A stretch of DNA of 64,000 nucleotides from the NCBI RefSeq assembly GCF_010015475.1, contig NZ_SSNI01000003.1:1-64000 (forward strand). The letters are read 5' to 3'. The notes beneath the pieces were generated by a model. It was not told where the DNA came from, ran no database searches, and worked only from the letters and a program-made list of their open reading frames with translations. Of this stretch, positions 51,765-59,858 are shown piece after piece; position 1 is the stretch's first letter, and every line of letters starts with the position of its first letter. A program made the position numbers and the translations under genes. The DNA is from Pontibacter pamirensis (lineage in GTDB: Bacteria > Bacteroidota > Bacteroidia > Cytophagales > Hymenobacteraceae).

Positions 51765-52340
51765 ATGGAAAGAATAATAGAATGGATGAGCCAGCCGTGG
51801 CCCTGGTATGTGGCGGGCCCCTTGATCACCCTAACCATGCTGTTACTGCTGTTTGCTGGCAAAAGCTTTGGCGTGTCAGATACATTACGGACGACCTGCG
51901 CCATTGGGGGCGGTGGTAAGGTAAGCGACTTCTTTGACTTCGACTGGAGAAAGCAGGTATGGAACCTTGTTTTCGTCCTTGGCGCAGTTATCGGAGGGTT
52001 TATCGCCTCCACCTGGCTACAGCAGCCTGAGCCGATTCCGCTAGCACAGGACACCGTCGTAAAGCTGCAGGAACTAGCCATCAGTAAGCCCGGGGCAAAC
52101 TACCTGCCAGAGGAAATCTTTAGCTGGGAGAGCCTTTTCACTTTGAGAGGATTCGTGATGCTAGTATTCGGAGGGTTTTTTATTGGTTTCGGGGCACGCT
52201 ATGCGGGGGGATGTACTTCAGGGCACGCCATCAGCGGATTAAGTAATTTGCAGCTGCCATCACTGATTGCCGTTATCGGCTTCTTTATCGGCGGTCTTAT
52301 CATGACCTACCTGCTGCTGCCTGTTATCCTAACTCTTTAA
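51765..52340 (+). CDS. YeeE/YedE family sulfur transporter subunit
   Basis: An inner-membrane protein of about 191 residues with four or five hydrophobic segments. The motif GARYAGGCTSGHAISGLS and an earlier TLRTTCA carry the conserved cysteines of the YeeE/YedE (TsuA-type) family, whose members are linked to uptake of thiosulfate or related sulfur species. I chose the ATG at 51765 (MERIIEWM) because the mapped promoter leaves no room for the upstream TTG; an ATG at 51708 is also possible. The next gene, 12 bases downstream, is its usual partner. The substrate, perhaps thiosulfate or persulfide-type sulfur, is inference. Confidence 0.87.
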   Translation: MERIIEWMSQPWPWYVAGPLITLTMLLLLFAGKSFGVSDTLRTTCAIGGGGKVSDFFDFDWRKQVWNLVFVLGAVIGGFIASTWLQQPEPIPLAQDTVVKLQELAISKPGANYLPEEIFSWESLFTLRGFVMLVFGGFFIGFGARYAGGCTSGHAISGLSNLQLPSLIAVIGFFIGGLIMTYLLLPVILTL

Positions 52341-52352
52341 TATTAAGACAAC

Positions 52353-52766
52353 ATGAAGTATATCACCTATTTATCTATCGGCACCCTGTTTGGGATTATC
52401 ATGACCAAATCCCAGGCTATTTCCTGGTACAGGATCTACGAGATGTTCCGTTTCGACTCATTTCACATGTACGGCATCATTGGATCGGCCGTCATACTGG
52501 GCATCATCAGCGTTGCCCTCATCAAGAAATACAAGTTTAAATCAACAGAAGGTACGCCAATTTCCTTCACGTCAAAGAACATGAGCATCCCGCGCTACCT
52601 CTTTGGCGGCACCATCTTTGGCTTAGGATGGGCTATGACAGGCGCCTGCCCCGGTCCAATATACACGCTGCTTGGTACTGGATATAGCGTCATTCTGGTC
52701 GTTCTCTTTAGTGCTATCCTGGGAACACTTACCTATGGTATAGTAAGAAACAGGCTTCCTCATTAG
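52353..52766 (+). CDS. YeeE/YedE partner protein (DUF6691 type)
   Basis: A 137-residue membrane protein with the second half-motif of the YeeE/YedE family, GWAMTGACPGPIYTLLGTG, including its conserved cysteine. In many Bacteroidota such a half-size protein is encoded next to another half, and the two together probably form one transport unit. It begins 12 bases after the preceding stop and shares that promoter. Its stop codon lies within the loop of a terminator-like hairpin. Confidence 0.87.
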   Translation: MKYITYLSIGTLFGIIMTKSQAISWYRIYEMFRFDSFHMYGIIGSAVILGIISVALIKKYKFKSTEGTPISFTSKNMSIPRYLFGGTIFGLGWAMTGACPGPIYTLLGTGYSVILVVLFSAILGTLTYGIVRNRLPH

Positions 52767-52777
52767 GGGAAGCCTGT
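52750..52777 (+). terminator. Hairpin at the end of the YeeE/YedE operon
   Basis: A perfect 10-base-pair stem: ACAGGCTTCC (52750-52759), 8-base loop, GGAAGCCTGT (52768-52777). The TAG stop of the upstream gene sits in the loop. The following GCTTTAACTG is only weakly T-rich, so efficiency is uncertain. Confidence 0.65.
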
Positions 52778-52853
52778 GCTTTAACTGAATGTTCTATGTC
52801 CATTTTAATTAACGCAAGTAGTTATGATGAGAGCCTTCATCTTCGCTTTCCTG

Positions 52854-52898
52854 TGTGATATTTGTCACTGTACCCGCCTTTATGCTATGCTACCTTTG
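52854..52898 (+). promoter_or_regulatory. CRP-type operator and promoter of the TauE/SafE gene
   Basis: TGTGATATTTGTCACT at 52854-52869, with the -7 box TACCTTTG at 52891-52898, again exactly 37 bases from operator start to box start. One base of the second half-site departs from the perfect palindrome. Confidence 0.85.
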
Positions 52899-52923
52899 TA
52901 GTATAAATTATGGCAACACATAA

Positions 52924-53769
52924 ATGGAATTAATCGGATACATTGCAGCCCTGGTTATCGGGCTTTCACTGGGACTCATTGGCGGGGGTGGCTCTATTTT
53001 AACAGTACCGGCACTGGTTTACCTGCTGGGCTTTAGCCCGGTCATTTCAACAGCTTACTCCCTCTTTATCGTGGGACTCACCAGCCTGGTAGGGAGCTAC
53101 CGGTTTTATAAAAAAGGTCTGGTGAGTCTAAAGACAGCTCTTGTTTTCGGAATCCCTTCCATTGTGGCAGTTTATGTTACGCGGCGCTACATTGTACCGG
53201 CCATTCCGGACAGCATCTTTACCATTGGCGGCTTTGAAGTAACAAAAGACATCCTGCTCATGCTGCTGTTTGCAGGCTTAATGGTTTTCGCCTCCATCAG
53301 CATGATCAGGCAAAACAAAAAACCCGGTGGCAATGCTGACGAGAACATAAACCTTGACATACTGGATGAAAACGGACGATCGGTAAAAGACAAAAATCAA
53401 ACGTTCAACTACGGCGGCATTCTGGCGGAAGGCGCCGTGGTGGGTACATTAACCGGCCTGGTGGGAGCTGGAGGCGGGTTCCTCATCATACCGGCGCTGG
53501 TACTGTTCAGCAAGCTGGACATGAAGATGGCCGTAGGTACTTCGCTGCTAATTATTGCGGTAAAATCACTGTTCGGTTTTATTGGGGATATCTACAATTA
53601 CGAAATAGATTGGTCTTTTCTGGGCTTTTTCTCGCTTCTGTCTATTGCGGGAATCTTTATGGGGTCTTTCCTATCTACTAAGATAAAAGCTGACAAACTT
53701 AAGACAGCCTTTGGATGGTTTGTGCTGGTGATGGGTATTTATATCATCGGGAAAGAAATATTCTTCTAA
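52924..53769 (+). CDS. TauE/SafE family sulfite or organosulfonate exporter
   Basis: A 281-residue inner-membrane protein with about eight hydrophobic segments and the two related half-motifs of the family: GLSLGLIGGGGSILTVPALV near the N-terminus and LTGLVGAGGGFLIIPALVLF near residue 180. TauE homologues accompany CstB in cst-type operons, where they are thought to remove sulfite or related anions. Sulfite made by the dioxygenase encoded upstream would be a fitting substrate. The gene has its own CRP-type operator. Substrate is inference from context. Confidence 0.88.
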   Translation: MELIGYIAALVIGLSLGLIGGGGSILTVPALVYLLGFSPVISTAYSLFIVGLTSLVGSYRFYKKGLVSLKTALVFGIPSIVAVYVTRRYIVPAIPDSIFTIGGFEVTKDILLMLLFAGLMVFASISMIRQNKKPGGNADENINLDILDENGRSVKDKNQTFNYGGILAEGAVVGTLTGLVGAGGGFLIIPALVLFSKLDMKMAVGTSLLIIAVKSLFGFIGDIYNYEIDWSFLGFFSLLSIAGIFMGSFLSTKIKADKLKTAFGWFVLVMGIYIIGKEIFF

Positions 53770-53880
53770 AACAAACTTTCCACACTTTGTGCCCCACTTA
53801 AGAAACTTCAAATAAATTGCCTCTCTTTCAGGCTATTATTTAATTTGAGTACTTATATAGACTATCAAAAAACTAAATGT

Positions 53881-54516
53881 ATGCAGAAAAATAAACTATC
53901 TCTTAAAGATATACCGGGATGGGCCGTCATTTTAACTCTATTCGGAGTCCTTTACTTAACCGGCTTGCATACAGAAGCCATCGGGCAGGTACAGCGACTG
54001 CTATTGGCAACAGGCGTCATGAAAGCGGATGTACCTGAACCTGCGGCGGCTGTGAACCATGACGATGCAGGAGAGTACGCTGCTTCCGGATCAGCGGATA
54101 TGGTAGGGGCCGGTTTCCAGTTGGTAAGCCTGGACGGGAAAGCAATGTCTTTTGAGAGCCTGAAAGGCAAAGTTGTTTTCATGAACATCTGGGCTACCTG
54201 GTGCCCGCCTTGTATAGCCGAGATGCCAAATATACAGAGCCTGTACGAGAAGATAGGCTCTCACAAGATAGCCTTTGTCATGCTTTCAGTAGATGAAGGC
54301 GGCATGGAGAAAGTGAAAAAATTCATTAACAAGAAAGGCTATACGTTTCCGGTGTATATGCCGGCCAGTCAGTTCCCGCAGGAGTTTCACTCAAACGCTA
54401 TCCCTACCACGTTTATCATTTCGCCAGAAGGCAAGATTGTAGCCAAACAAGAAGGCATGGCTGAATACGACACAAAAGAAGTGCGGGATTTTCTTCTAAG
54501 TATGGTTAAGGAATAA
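53881..54516 (+). CDS. TlpA-like membrane-anchored thioredoxin
   Basis: A 211-residue protein with one N-terminal hydrophobic anchor (GWAVILTLFGVLYLTGL), a low-complexity linker and a thioredoxin/AhpC-TSA fold with the active site ATWCPPC. The domain should face the periplasm and reduce disulfides or persulfides. The ATG at 53881 is preferred to an in-frame TTG at 53845. It lies 111 bases after the TauE gene in the same direction, with no promoter of its own that I recognise, so it may be co-transcribed. A role in the same sulfur response is likely but not proven. Confidence 0.85.
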   Translation: MQKNKLSLKDIPGWAVILTLFGVLYLTGLHTEAIGQVQRLLLATGVMKADVPEPAAAVNHDDAGEYAASGSADMVGAGFQLVSLDGKAMSFESLKGKVVFMNIWATWCPPCIAEMPNIQSLYEKIGSHKIAFVMLSVDEGGMEKVKKFINKKGYTFPVYMPASQFPQEFHSNAIPTTFIISPEGKIVAKQEGMAEYDTKEVRDFLLSMVKE

Positions 54517-54932
54517 AAGGCTTACGGTAAAATGATGCTAACTGACGCTATGCAACACCAGATTATAGTTCAAGTTCCGGCGGGACGATGTGTTAGTAGC
54601 CTGATGGTCAGAAACCGCCCTTAGTTCCTTAACACTTTTTAGTGCGTCCGCGTGGATTGTTGATCGGGATGGTACTGATGCTTACCGGTATCCCGATGTA
54701 CTGGTAGTTCAACAAAAATAAAAGAGAAAGAGACCAGGTTCCAACAAATGAGAAGGTTGTTTCTTGAACCCACTTACCTGGACTTCCCATGAAGCCACCG
54801 GCTTCCCCAAAGCTACCTGATTTCATCATCTCTACTTCACCCGCGCAACATCGGGCGCCTTCGGAAAATATTCAGCCTAGCGTATTTATCATCAGAATCA
54901 TCTGGGTCTTCTATAGGTAGCAAGTCTTACTG
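54517..54932. other. Intergenic stretch with one doubtful small frame
   Basis: About 416 bases between the thioredoxin gene and the convergent DUF983 gene. Apart from the doubtful small frame on the minus strand I see no RNA gene, repeat or strong terminator here. Confidence 0.5.
54629..54829 (-). CDS. Possible small membrane protein, 66 aa
   Basis: A minus-strand frame of 66 residues that starts MMKSGSFGEAGGF and has one strongly hydrophobic segment (GTWSLSLLFLLNYQYIGI) followed by a basic tail. The composition is plausible for a single-span membrane protein, and the direction agrees with the next gene on that strand. I do not recognise a family, and the frame may be accidental. Confidence 0.3.
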   Translation of the reverse strand: MMKSGSFGEAGGFMGSPGKWVQETTFSFVGTWSLSLLFLLNYQYIGIPVSISTIPINNPRGRTKKC

Positions 54933-55331
54933 CTAATGCACTTTCTTAGGGATTTGACTACAAGGACCTTCGTACCTGATAAATATATTGATCCACAGCG
55001 CCCTGGACAGCCTGAAAATTATCGGTAGTAAGCCTATAACAACAACGGCTACAACCCCCATCATCATAGCCACAGTTACTTCCTCCACAAACTGATACAG
55101 GACAGCCAGCGAGACTAAAAAGATAGCTACATTAATGGCGAAGCTAACGTACATGGCTCCATAGTAATATCCTGGCTCCGGCTCAAAAGACTGTCCGCAG
55201 CAAGGGCAATACTCGTGCATATCCGCAAACTTAGTGCTGTACAAGGTGCCTTCCGGAAACATGTTTCCTTCCCTGCATCTGGGGCACTTCACTGCTGCAA
55301 TGCCATATAATAAAGAATGTCTCTGGCTCAT
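54933..55331 (-). CDS. DUF983 family membrane protein
   Basis: A 132-residue protein with two CxxC pairs near the N-terminus (KCPRCREG and CPCCGQ), the motif EPGYYYGAMYVS and two membrane helices, in the order typical for DUF983 proteins of Bacteroidota and Alphaproteobacteria. The cysteine pairs probably bind zinc in the cytosol. The cellular role of the family is not established. It stands alone, facing the sulfur island genes. Confidence 0.87.
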   Translation of the reverse strand: MSQRHSLLYGIAAVKCPRCREGNMFPEGTLYSTKFADMHEYCPCCGQSFEPEPGYYYGAMYVSFAINVAIFLVSLAVLYQFVEEVTVAMMMGVVAVVVIGLLPIIFRLSRALWINIFIRYEGPCSQIPKKVH

Positions 55332-55801
55332 TTCACTAGCATTAACTTATTCACACGATTAAAATACGTAGCCTTTTGCCCTGTATACGGGACTAAAGCT
55401 TCAATTTACAATGCTTTTTAAATAAAACAGAAAAATTTGGATTGCTGTAGATAGTCCATATGAGCACTTTTTTAGTCTCTAATTAGAGAGTCTGAAATGT
55501 TTTGTAAAAAGTACATCTCCATCATAGGCTTTGTATATTCCCCTTCAAATATGCTTTGCTATTCCACTCCGTTCTTACTCATCTTCCTGGAGCTCAATAC
55601 CATAATCTGTTTTACAGCCTGGCTCCGTTTTGTTTTCCTGTAGCAGCTTCTCCCTTTTTTTGCTATATTTAAACTATGGCAGTGCGCGCTGGTGGCCACT
55701 AATATAAAGGTTCGGCGAACTCTCATTTATGTGACTTCCCGCGCATTGCTAATGCCCCATTAGCCATACCCTTGCTTTTAGTACTTTAGCCAGCTAAGCA
55801 T
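55332..55801. other. Intergenic region, nothing recognised
   Basis: 470 bases between two divergent genes. It should contain promoters for both, but no clear TAnnTTTG box was found. No frame, RNA or repeat stands out. Confidence 0.5.
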
Positions 55802-58267
55802 ATGATCAGCGCTTTATATTTCATAAAAATCAGCACGCGTTACAGCGCTGTTGTCTTCCTGCTCCTCGTGCTGTTTCCGCTGCTGAGTCTGGCGCAGGGG
55901 AGCAGAAAAGATGCTGTACGCGGCAAGGTGCTGGATGCACAAACCGGGCTGCCGCTGCCTTATGCAAACGTGAGGCTTTTTAAAAGCGCTGACAATGGAT
56001 TGATATCAGGAAACATGACAGATGAAGAAGGGCAGTTTACGTTGGATGCTCCGCTTGGAGAGCATTATGCCCTGATAGATTTCATAGGTTATAAAGCCTT
56101 AAAATCAACAGTGTTTAAGCTTACATCCGAAAATCCAACTCACCATTTGGGTACATTAAAGCTATTAGTAGCAGAAGCCACCGCCTTGAAAGAGGTGGTG
56201 GTGCAGGCCGAAAAAAGCACCATGGAGTTGTCGCTGGACAAAAAAATATTCAACGTAGGAAAGGATCTGGCAAACGCTGGCGGCTCGGCTACCGAAATTT
56301 TAAGCAATATACCGTCCGTTTCAGTGGATGCCGAAGGAAATGTAAAACTGCGCGGCAGCGGGAATGTACGCATCCTGATTGATGGAAAACCTTCGGGACT
56401 GGTTAGTTTTAAAGGAGGAAGCGGATTGCAGCAGTTGCAGGGCAGCTTAATCGAAAAAGTAGAAATTATTACCAACCCATCGGCCCGCTACGAAGCCGAA
56501 GGCATGTCCGGTATCATCAACATTGTGTTAAAGAAAGAGCGTAAAAGTGGGTTCAACGGTTCTTTTGAGGTAATAGCCGGTGAGCCTACCAATTACGGAG
56601 GAGCCGCCAACGTGAATTACCGGCATAAAAAAATAAACTTCTTTTTAAATTATGGTCTGGCTTACCGCATCACTCCCGGCCTGGGTTCTCTCTACCAGGA
56701 ACTGACTACCGGTAATACAATTTCAATATTAAGGCAGGAACATGCTACCCGGCTGAAGGGCTTCAATAACAACATCCGGGGCGGGCTCGATTATTTTTTC
56801 ACTGAAACCAGTATCCTCACCGCCTCCTACATGTTCAGGAGGAGCGATGCCAACCGCGTTAGGAACATCCGCTACGAAGATTACCTTGCCAGCCAGGAGC
56901 TCCAGCGTTATACCACCCGGAAGCAAGTTGAAGACGAGGACGAGGTGAATGCAGAGTATGCCATCTCCTACAAGAAAACTTTTGCCAGGGAAGGACAAGA
57001 GCTTAACGTTGATTTCCGGTTCCTGGATTACTGGGAAAATTCGGACCAGGTATACACCCAAAACACCTTTTTTCCTGACGGAACGCCTGAACCCGCTACA
57101 GCATTGTACCAGCGCTCGCTGAATGACGAGTATGAAAAGCAATACCTGACACAGGTGGATTATGTGCAGCCTTTCGGCGAGGGTGGCAAGTTGGAGGCTG
57201 GCTTAAGGAGCAGTTTCCGGGATATGGTAAACGATTACCTGGTAGGAGATCAGAATGCCGCAGGGGAAATAACGCCGCTACCGGGCCTGGACAACTACTT
57301 TATTTATAATGAGAATATCAATGCCCTTTATGGCATCCTGGGGAACAAAACAAAGAAAGTCACTTACCAAGTAGGATTGCGTGCCGAGCATACTGATGTG
57401 AAGACTACACTCCGGGAAACAAACGAAGTGAACCCACGGCGCTACACTAATTTATTTCCGAGTGCGCATTTTACTTATAATTTACCCAAGGAAAATGCCC
57501 TGCAAATCAGTTATAGCCGCCGGGTACGCCGACCGGTTTATTTCGACTTAAGCCCATATTTTACCTTGTCCGACAGCCGGAATGTGATGGGTGGTAACCC
57601 TAACCTTAATCCAGAGTTTACCAATGCCTTTGATCTCGGGCACATTAAGTATTTTGAAAATGGCTCCCTATCCTCATCCTTGTTTTACCGGCATACCACG
57701 GGCAAAATAACAACCATACGGCGTGTAAACAGCGAAGGAATCGCCACTTTGCAGCCTGAAAACCTGGAGGCAGAAGACGCGTTTGGTCTGGAGTTGATTG
57801 GTTCATTCACGCCTGCCATCTGGTGGAAAATGGACCACAGCTTTAACTTCTTTCGGGCGATCATCGACGGCAGTAATTTTGAGGAAAACTTCAGCACCGA
57901 TACCTACAGCTGGTTTACAAGGCACACATCTAGGTTTACGCTCCCAAAGGCAATTGAATTACAAGTGCGGGCAAATTACGAAGCGCCTCAGAAAACACCT
58001 CAAGGTACTCAGAAAGCCCTATACTATGTTGACCTAGGCATCAGCAAAGACATATTTAACAGAAATGGCACCATTACCCTCAATGCCCTGGACCTGTTTA
58101 ACTCCCGCATCACACGGTCCGTCTTACAAGGCGAAAGTGTTGAAGGAGTTTCCTTCTACACCAGCAGTAAAAACCAGGGGCGCAGAAGGCAGGTAAACCT
58201 CACGCTGAGTTACCGGCTGCACCAGGCCGCCCCCACCGGCAGTCCTAAAACCCTATCCCCCGAATAA
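55802..58267 (+). CDS. Outer-membrane beta-barrel receptor, TonB-dependent receptor type
   Basis: An 821-residue outer-membrane protein. It has a signal peptide (about 1-32, ending LSLAQG), then a carboxypeptidase-regulatory-like domain (VRGKVLDAQTGLPLPYANV, about 38-125) typical of Bacteroidota receptors. A plug domain follows (about 130-245; ATEILSNIPSVSVDAEGNV and NPSARYEAEGMSGIINIVLKK). The rest is a long beta barrel rich in aromatic residues that ends SLSYRL-like near the C-terminus. It belongs to the 'outer membrane beta-barrel family' relatives of TonB-dependent receptors. No SusD partner or TonB box is evident. The substrate is unknown; nothing links it to the NRPS product. Confidence 0.88.
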   Translation: MISALYFIKISTRYSAVVFLLLVLFPLLSLAQGSRKDAVRGKVLDAQTGLPLPYANVRLFKSADNGLISGNMTDEEGQFTLDAPLGEHYALIDFIGYKALKSTVFKLTSENPTHHLGTLKLLVAEATALKEVVVQAEKSTMELSLDKKIFNVGKDLANAGGSATEILSNIPSVSVDAEGNVKLRGSGNVRILIDGKPSGLVSFKGGSGLQQLQGSLIEKVEIITNPSARYEAEGMSGIINIVLKKERKSGFNGSFEVIAGEPTNYGGAANVNYRHKKINFFLNYGLAYRITPGLGSLYQELTTGNTISILRQEHATRLKGFNNNIRGGLDYFFTETSILTASYMFRRSDANRVRNIRYEDYLASQELQRYTTRKQVEDEDEVNAEYAISYKKTFAREGQELNVDFRFLDYWENSDQVYTQNTFFPDGTPEPATALYQRSLNDEYEKQYLTQVDYVQPFGEGGKLEAGLRSSFRDMVNDYLVGDQNAAGEITPLPGLDNYFIYNENINALYGILGNKTKKVTYQVGLRAEHTDVKTTLRETNEVNPRRYTNLFPSAHFTYNLPKENALQISYSRRVRRPVYFDLSPYFTLSDSRNVMGGNPNLNPEFTNAFDLGHIKYFENGSLSSSLFYRHTTGKITTIRRVNSEGIATLQPENLEAEDAFGLELIGSFTPAIWWKMDHSFNFFRAIIDGSNFEENFSTDTYSWFTRHTSRFTLPKAIELQVRANYEAPQKTPQGTQKALYYVDLGISKDIFNRNGTITLNALDLFNSRITRSVLQGESVEGVSFYTSSKNQGRRRQVNLTLSYRLHQAAPTGSPKTLSPE

Positions 58268-58351
58268 GGCGGCTGTGTTAACGTTCTTGACACGCTTTCC
58301 CTCTGTGGAGAAGTTGCCGGGATAGATATAGTTATATTATAACCACTGGTG

Positions 58352-59539
58352 TTAGTGCTTACCTAAAGCATGATAATTAGCAAACAGAATAAAGTTTGCC
58401 CAATCATATTTTGTTAAATCATGCCCCCCTTCCCTGTTGTGGTAACCCAGGTAAGAATGGATGATCGGGCTGTTGGCAGCTGGTGGTTCGGGAGTTAGCG
58501 CTGAATGCCTTTCATACAGTGCATAAGACTTTTGCGCATGTATCAGAGAAAGGTATGAGCCCTTTGGATCGGCCCAAAGATCTTCCGTGGCACTGGTAAC
58601 ATACATGGGCCTTGGCGCAATAAGGGAGAGCAGCATATGCTGATCAATTGGCAAGGCAGCTTCATTCTCATTATACTTTTTGTAGTTGTCCGCGAACCAA
58701 TGGGGGAACTGGTCATTGATGACTTTAACAGTCTCACCGAACTTTCTTCTGGACAAAGCCGCCCCTGTATTTCCGGAACAGTTGGAGTACACCATGGCAA
58801 AGCGCTGATCCTGGGCACCAGCCCACAACGCTGCTTTTCCACCACGCGAGTGACCTACCACCGCAACCCCTTGGGCATCAATATCCTTGTCTTCCTGCAG
58901 ATAATCCATCACTCTGCTGGCAGCCCATGCCCAGGCACCTATTGCTTTTGCTCCGTTATCAGCGCCCTGTAATTCAGGGTAAAGCTGCAATGCGCCCTCC
59001 TGATAGCTATCTTTGTTATCAGGTGCTGCGTCGCTGACATGAAAAGCGGCTATGGCATACCCCCTGTCAACAACCATTTCTGCAGGCCAAAACGCACTTT
59101 GGGTTGTTCTTGAGGGATCGGTGTTGCTCTTGTCGCGGTTATTAATCAACAGGAATGCCGGCACCGGCTTCTGAGGTTTGGTAGGCACGAAAAGAACAAG
59201 ATTGATATCGGCTGACTTGTTCTTCCTCCATACGGAAATGGTTACCTCCTTCAAATGCGCCTTTCCATCCATGGCATTTACAACATCATTGGTAAGGGTG
59301 AAGGCAATGCTGTCATACTCCTGGGGCATTTGCCCATAGACATTGTTTTCAAAAAGGCGCAGCACTTCCGGTCTTCTCTTCTTTTCCCAGGCTGCTTTAT
59401 TATCTACTACGGTCCCGTCTGCCGTTTTCAGTACTTCTGGTAAAGTATAGGCGGGCACTTTCGACTCATCGTAATTCTGCGCTTGTGCCTTGGTGTAGAG
59501 AATCAAAACCGCAAAGCACATTACTATTCCTTTAATCAT
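58352..59539 (-). CDS. Glucuronoyl esterase-like hydrolase (CE15)
   Basis: A secreted alpha/beta hydrolase of 395 residues with a signal peptide (about 1-20, ending AQAQ). The nucleophile motif VVGHSRGGKAALW places the catalytic serine at 231. The CE15 hallmark SGNTGAALSRRKFGE follows at 255-269, and GGHDLT gives His373. CE15 enzymes cut the ester between glucuronic acid of xylan and lignin. The bacterial GHSRGGK form replaces the GCSRxGK seen in fungal enzymes. It is convergent with the receptor gene; it might act in plant polysaccharide use, but no polysaccharide locus is visible around it. Confidence 0.85.
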   Translation of the reverse strand: MIKGIVMCFAVLILYTKAQAQNYDESKVPAYTLPEVLKTADGTVVDNKAAWEKKRRPEVLRLFENNVYGQMPQEYDSIAFTLTNDVVNAMDGKAHLKEVTISVWRKNKSADINLVLFVPTKPQKPVPAFLLINNRDKSNTDPSRTTQSAFWPAEMVVDRGYAIAAFHVSDAAPDNKDSYQEGALQLYPELQGADNGAKAIGAWAWAASRVMDYLQEDKDIDAQGVAVVGHSRGGKAALWAGAQDQRFAMVYSNCSGNTGAALSRRKFGETVKVINDQFPHWFADNYKKYNENEAALPIDQHMLLSLIAPRPMYVTSATEDLWADPKGSYLSLIHAQKSYALYERHSALTPEPPAANSPIIHSYLGYHNREGGHDLTKYDWANFILFANYHALGKH

Positions 59540-59858
59540 ATGCCTTCACTTTTTCTGTTGAACCTGATAGCTGAGTTTATTGGAATCAAATAGTTAAAAA
59601 AAAGGCATATCGAAGGACTTGCCCCTCGTCCCATAAGTAATTGATGTTACGAATAAAATTACATAAGCCAGAAATGTCCCGTTTTGAAGGGAACAAAGAA
59701 CTGCTTGCGTAAAGGCAGATAGTAAGATAACATTTTTATTTTCCTGCTGATCTTACGGCTGTCAACTAAACTACTTTTTTGGGGCATACTATTAAACTGC
59801 TCACCAGTTACAGTGGTAGGCGACGTTGCCATTACCAGACAGAAGCTCATTCTCTAAT
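59540..59858. other. Intergenic region, nothing recognised
   Basis: 319 bases between two genes on the minus strand. A 63-residue minus-strand frame lies here but has no protein-like features that I trust. No terminator or RNA was recognised. Confidence 0.5.

Noticed and set aside
52910..52933. A seven-codon upstream frame that overlaps the TauE start codon
   Set aside because: It could be a regulatory upstream frame, but a frame this short occurs easily by chance and nothing else supports it.
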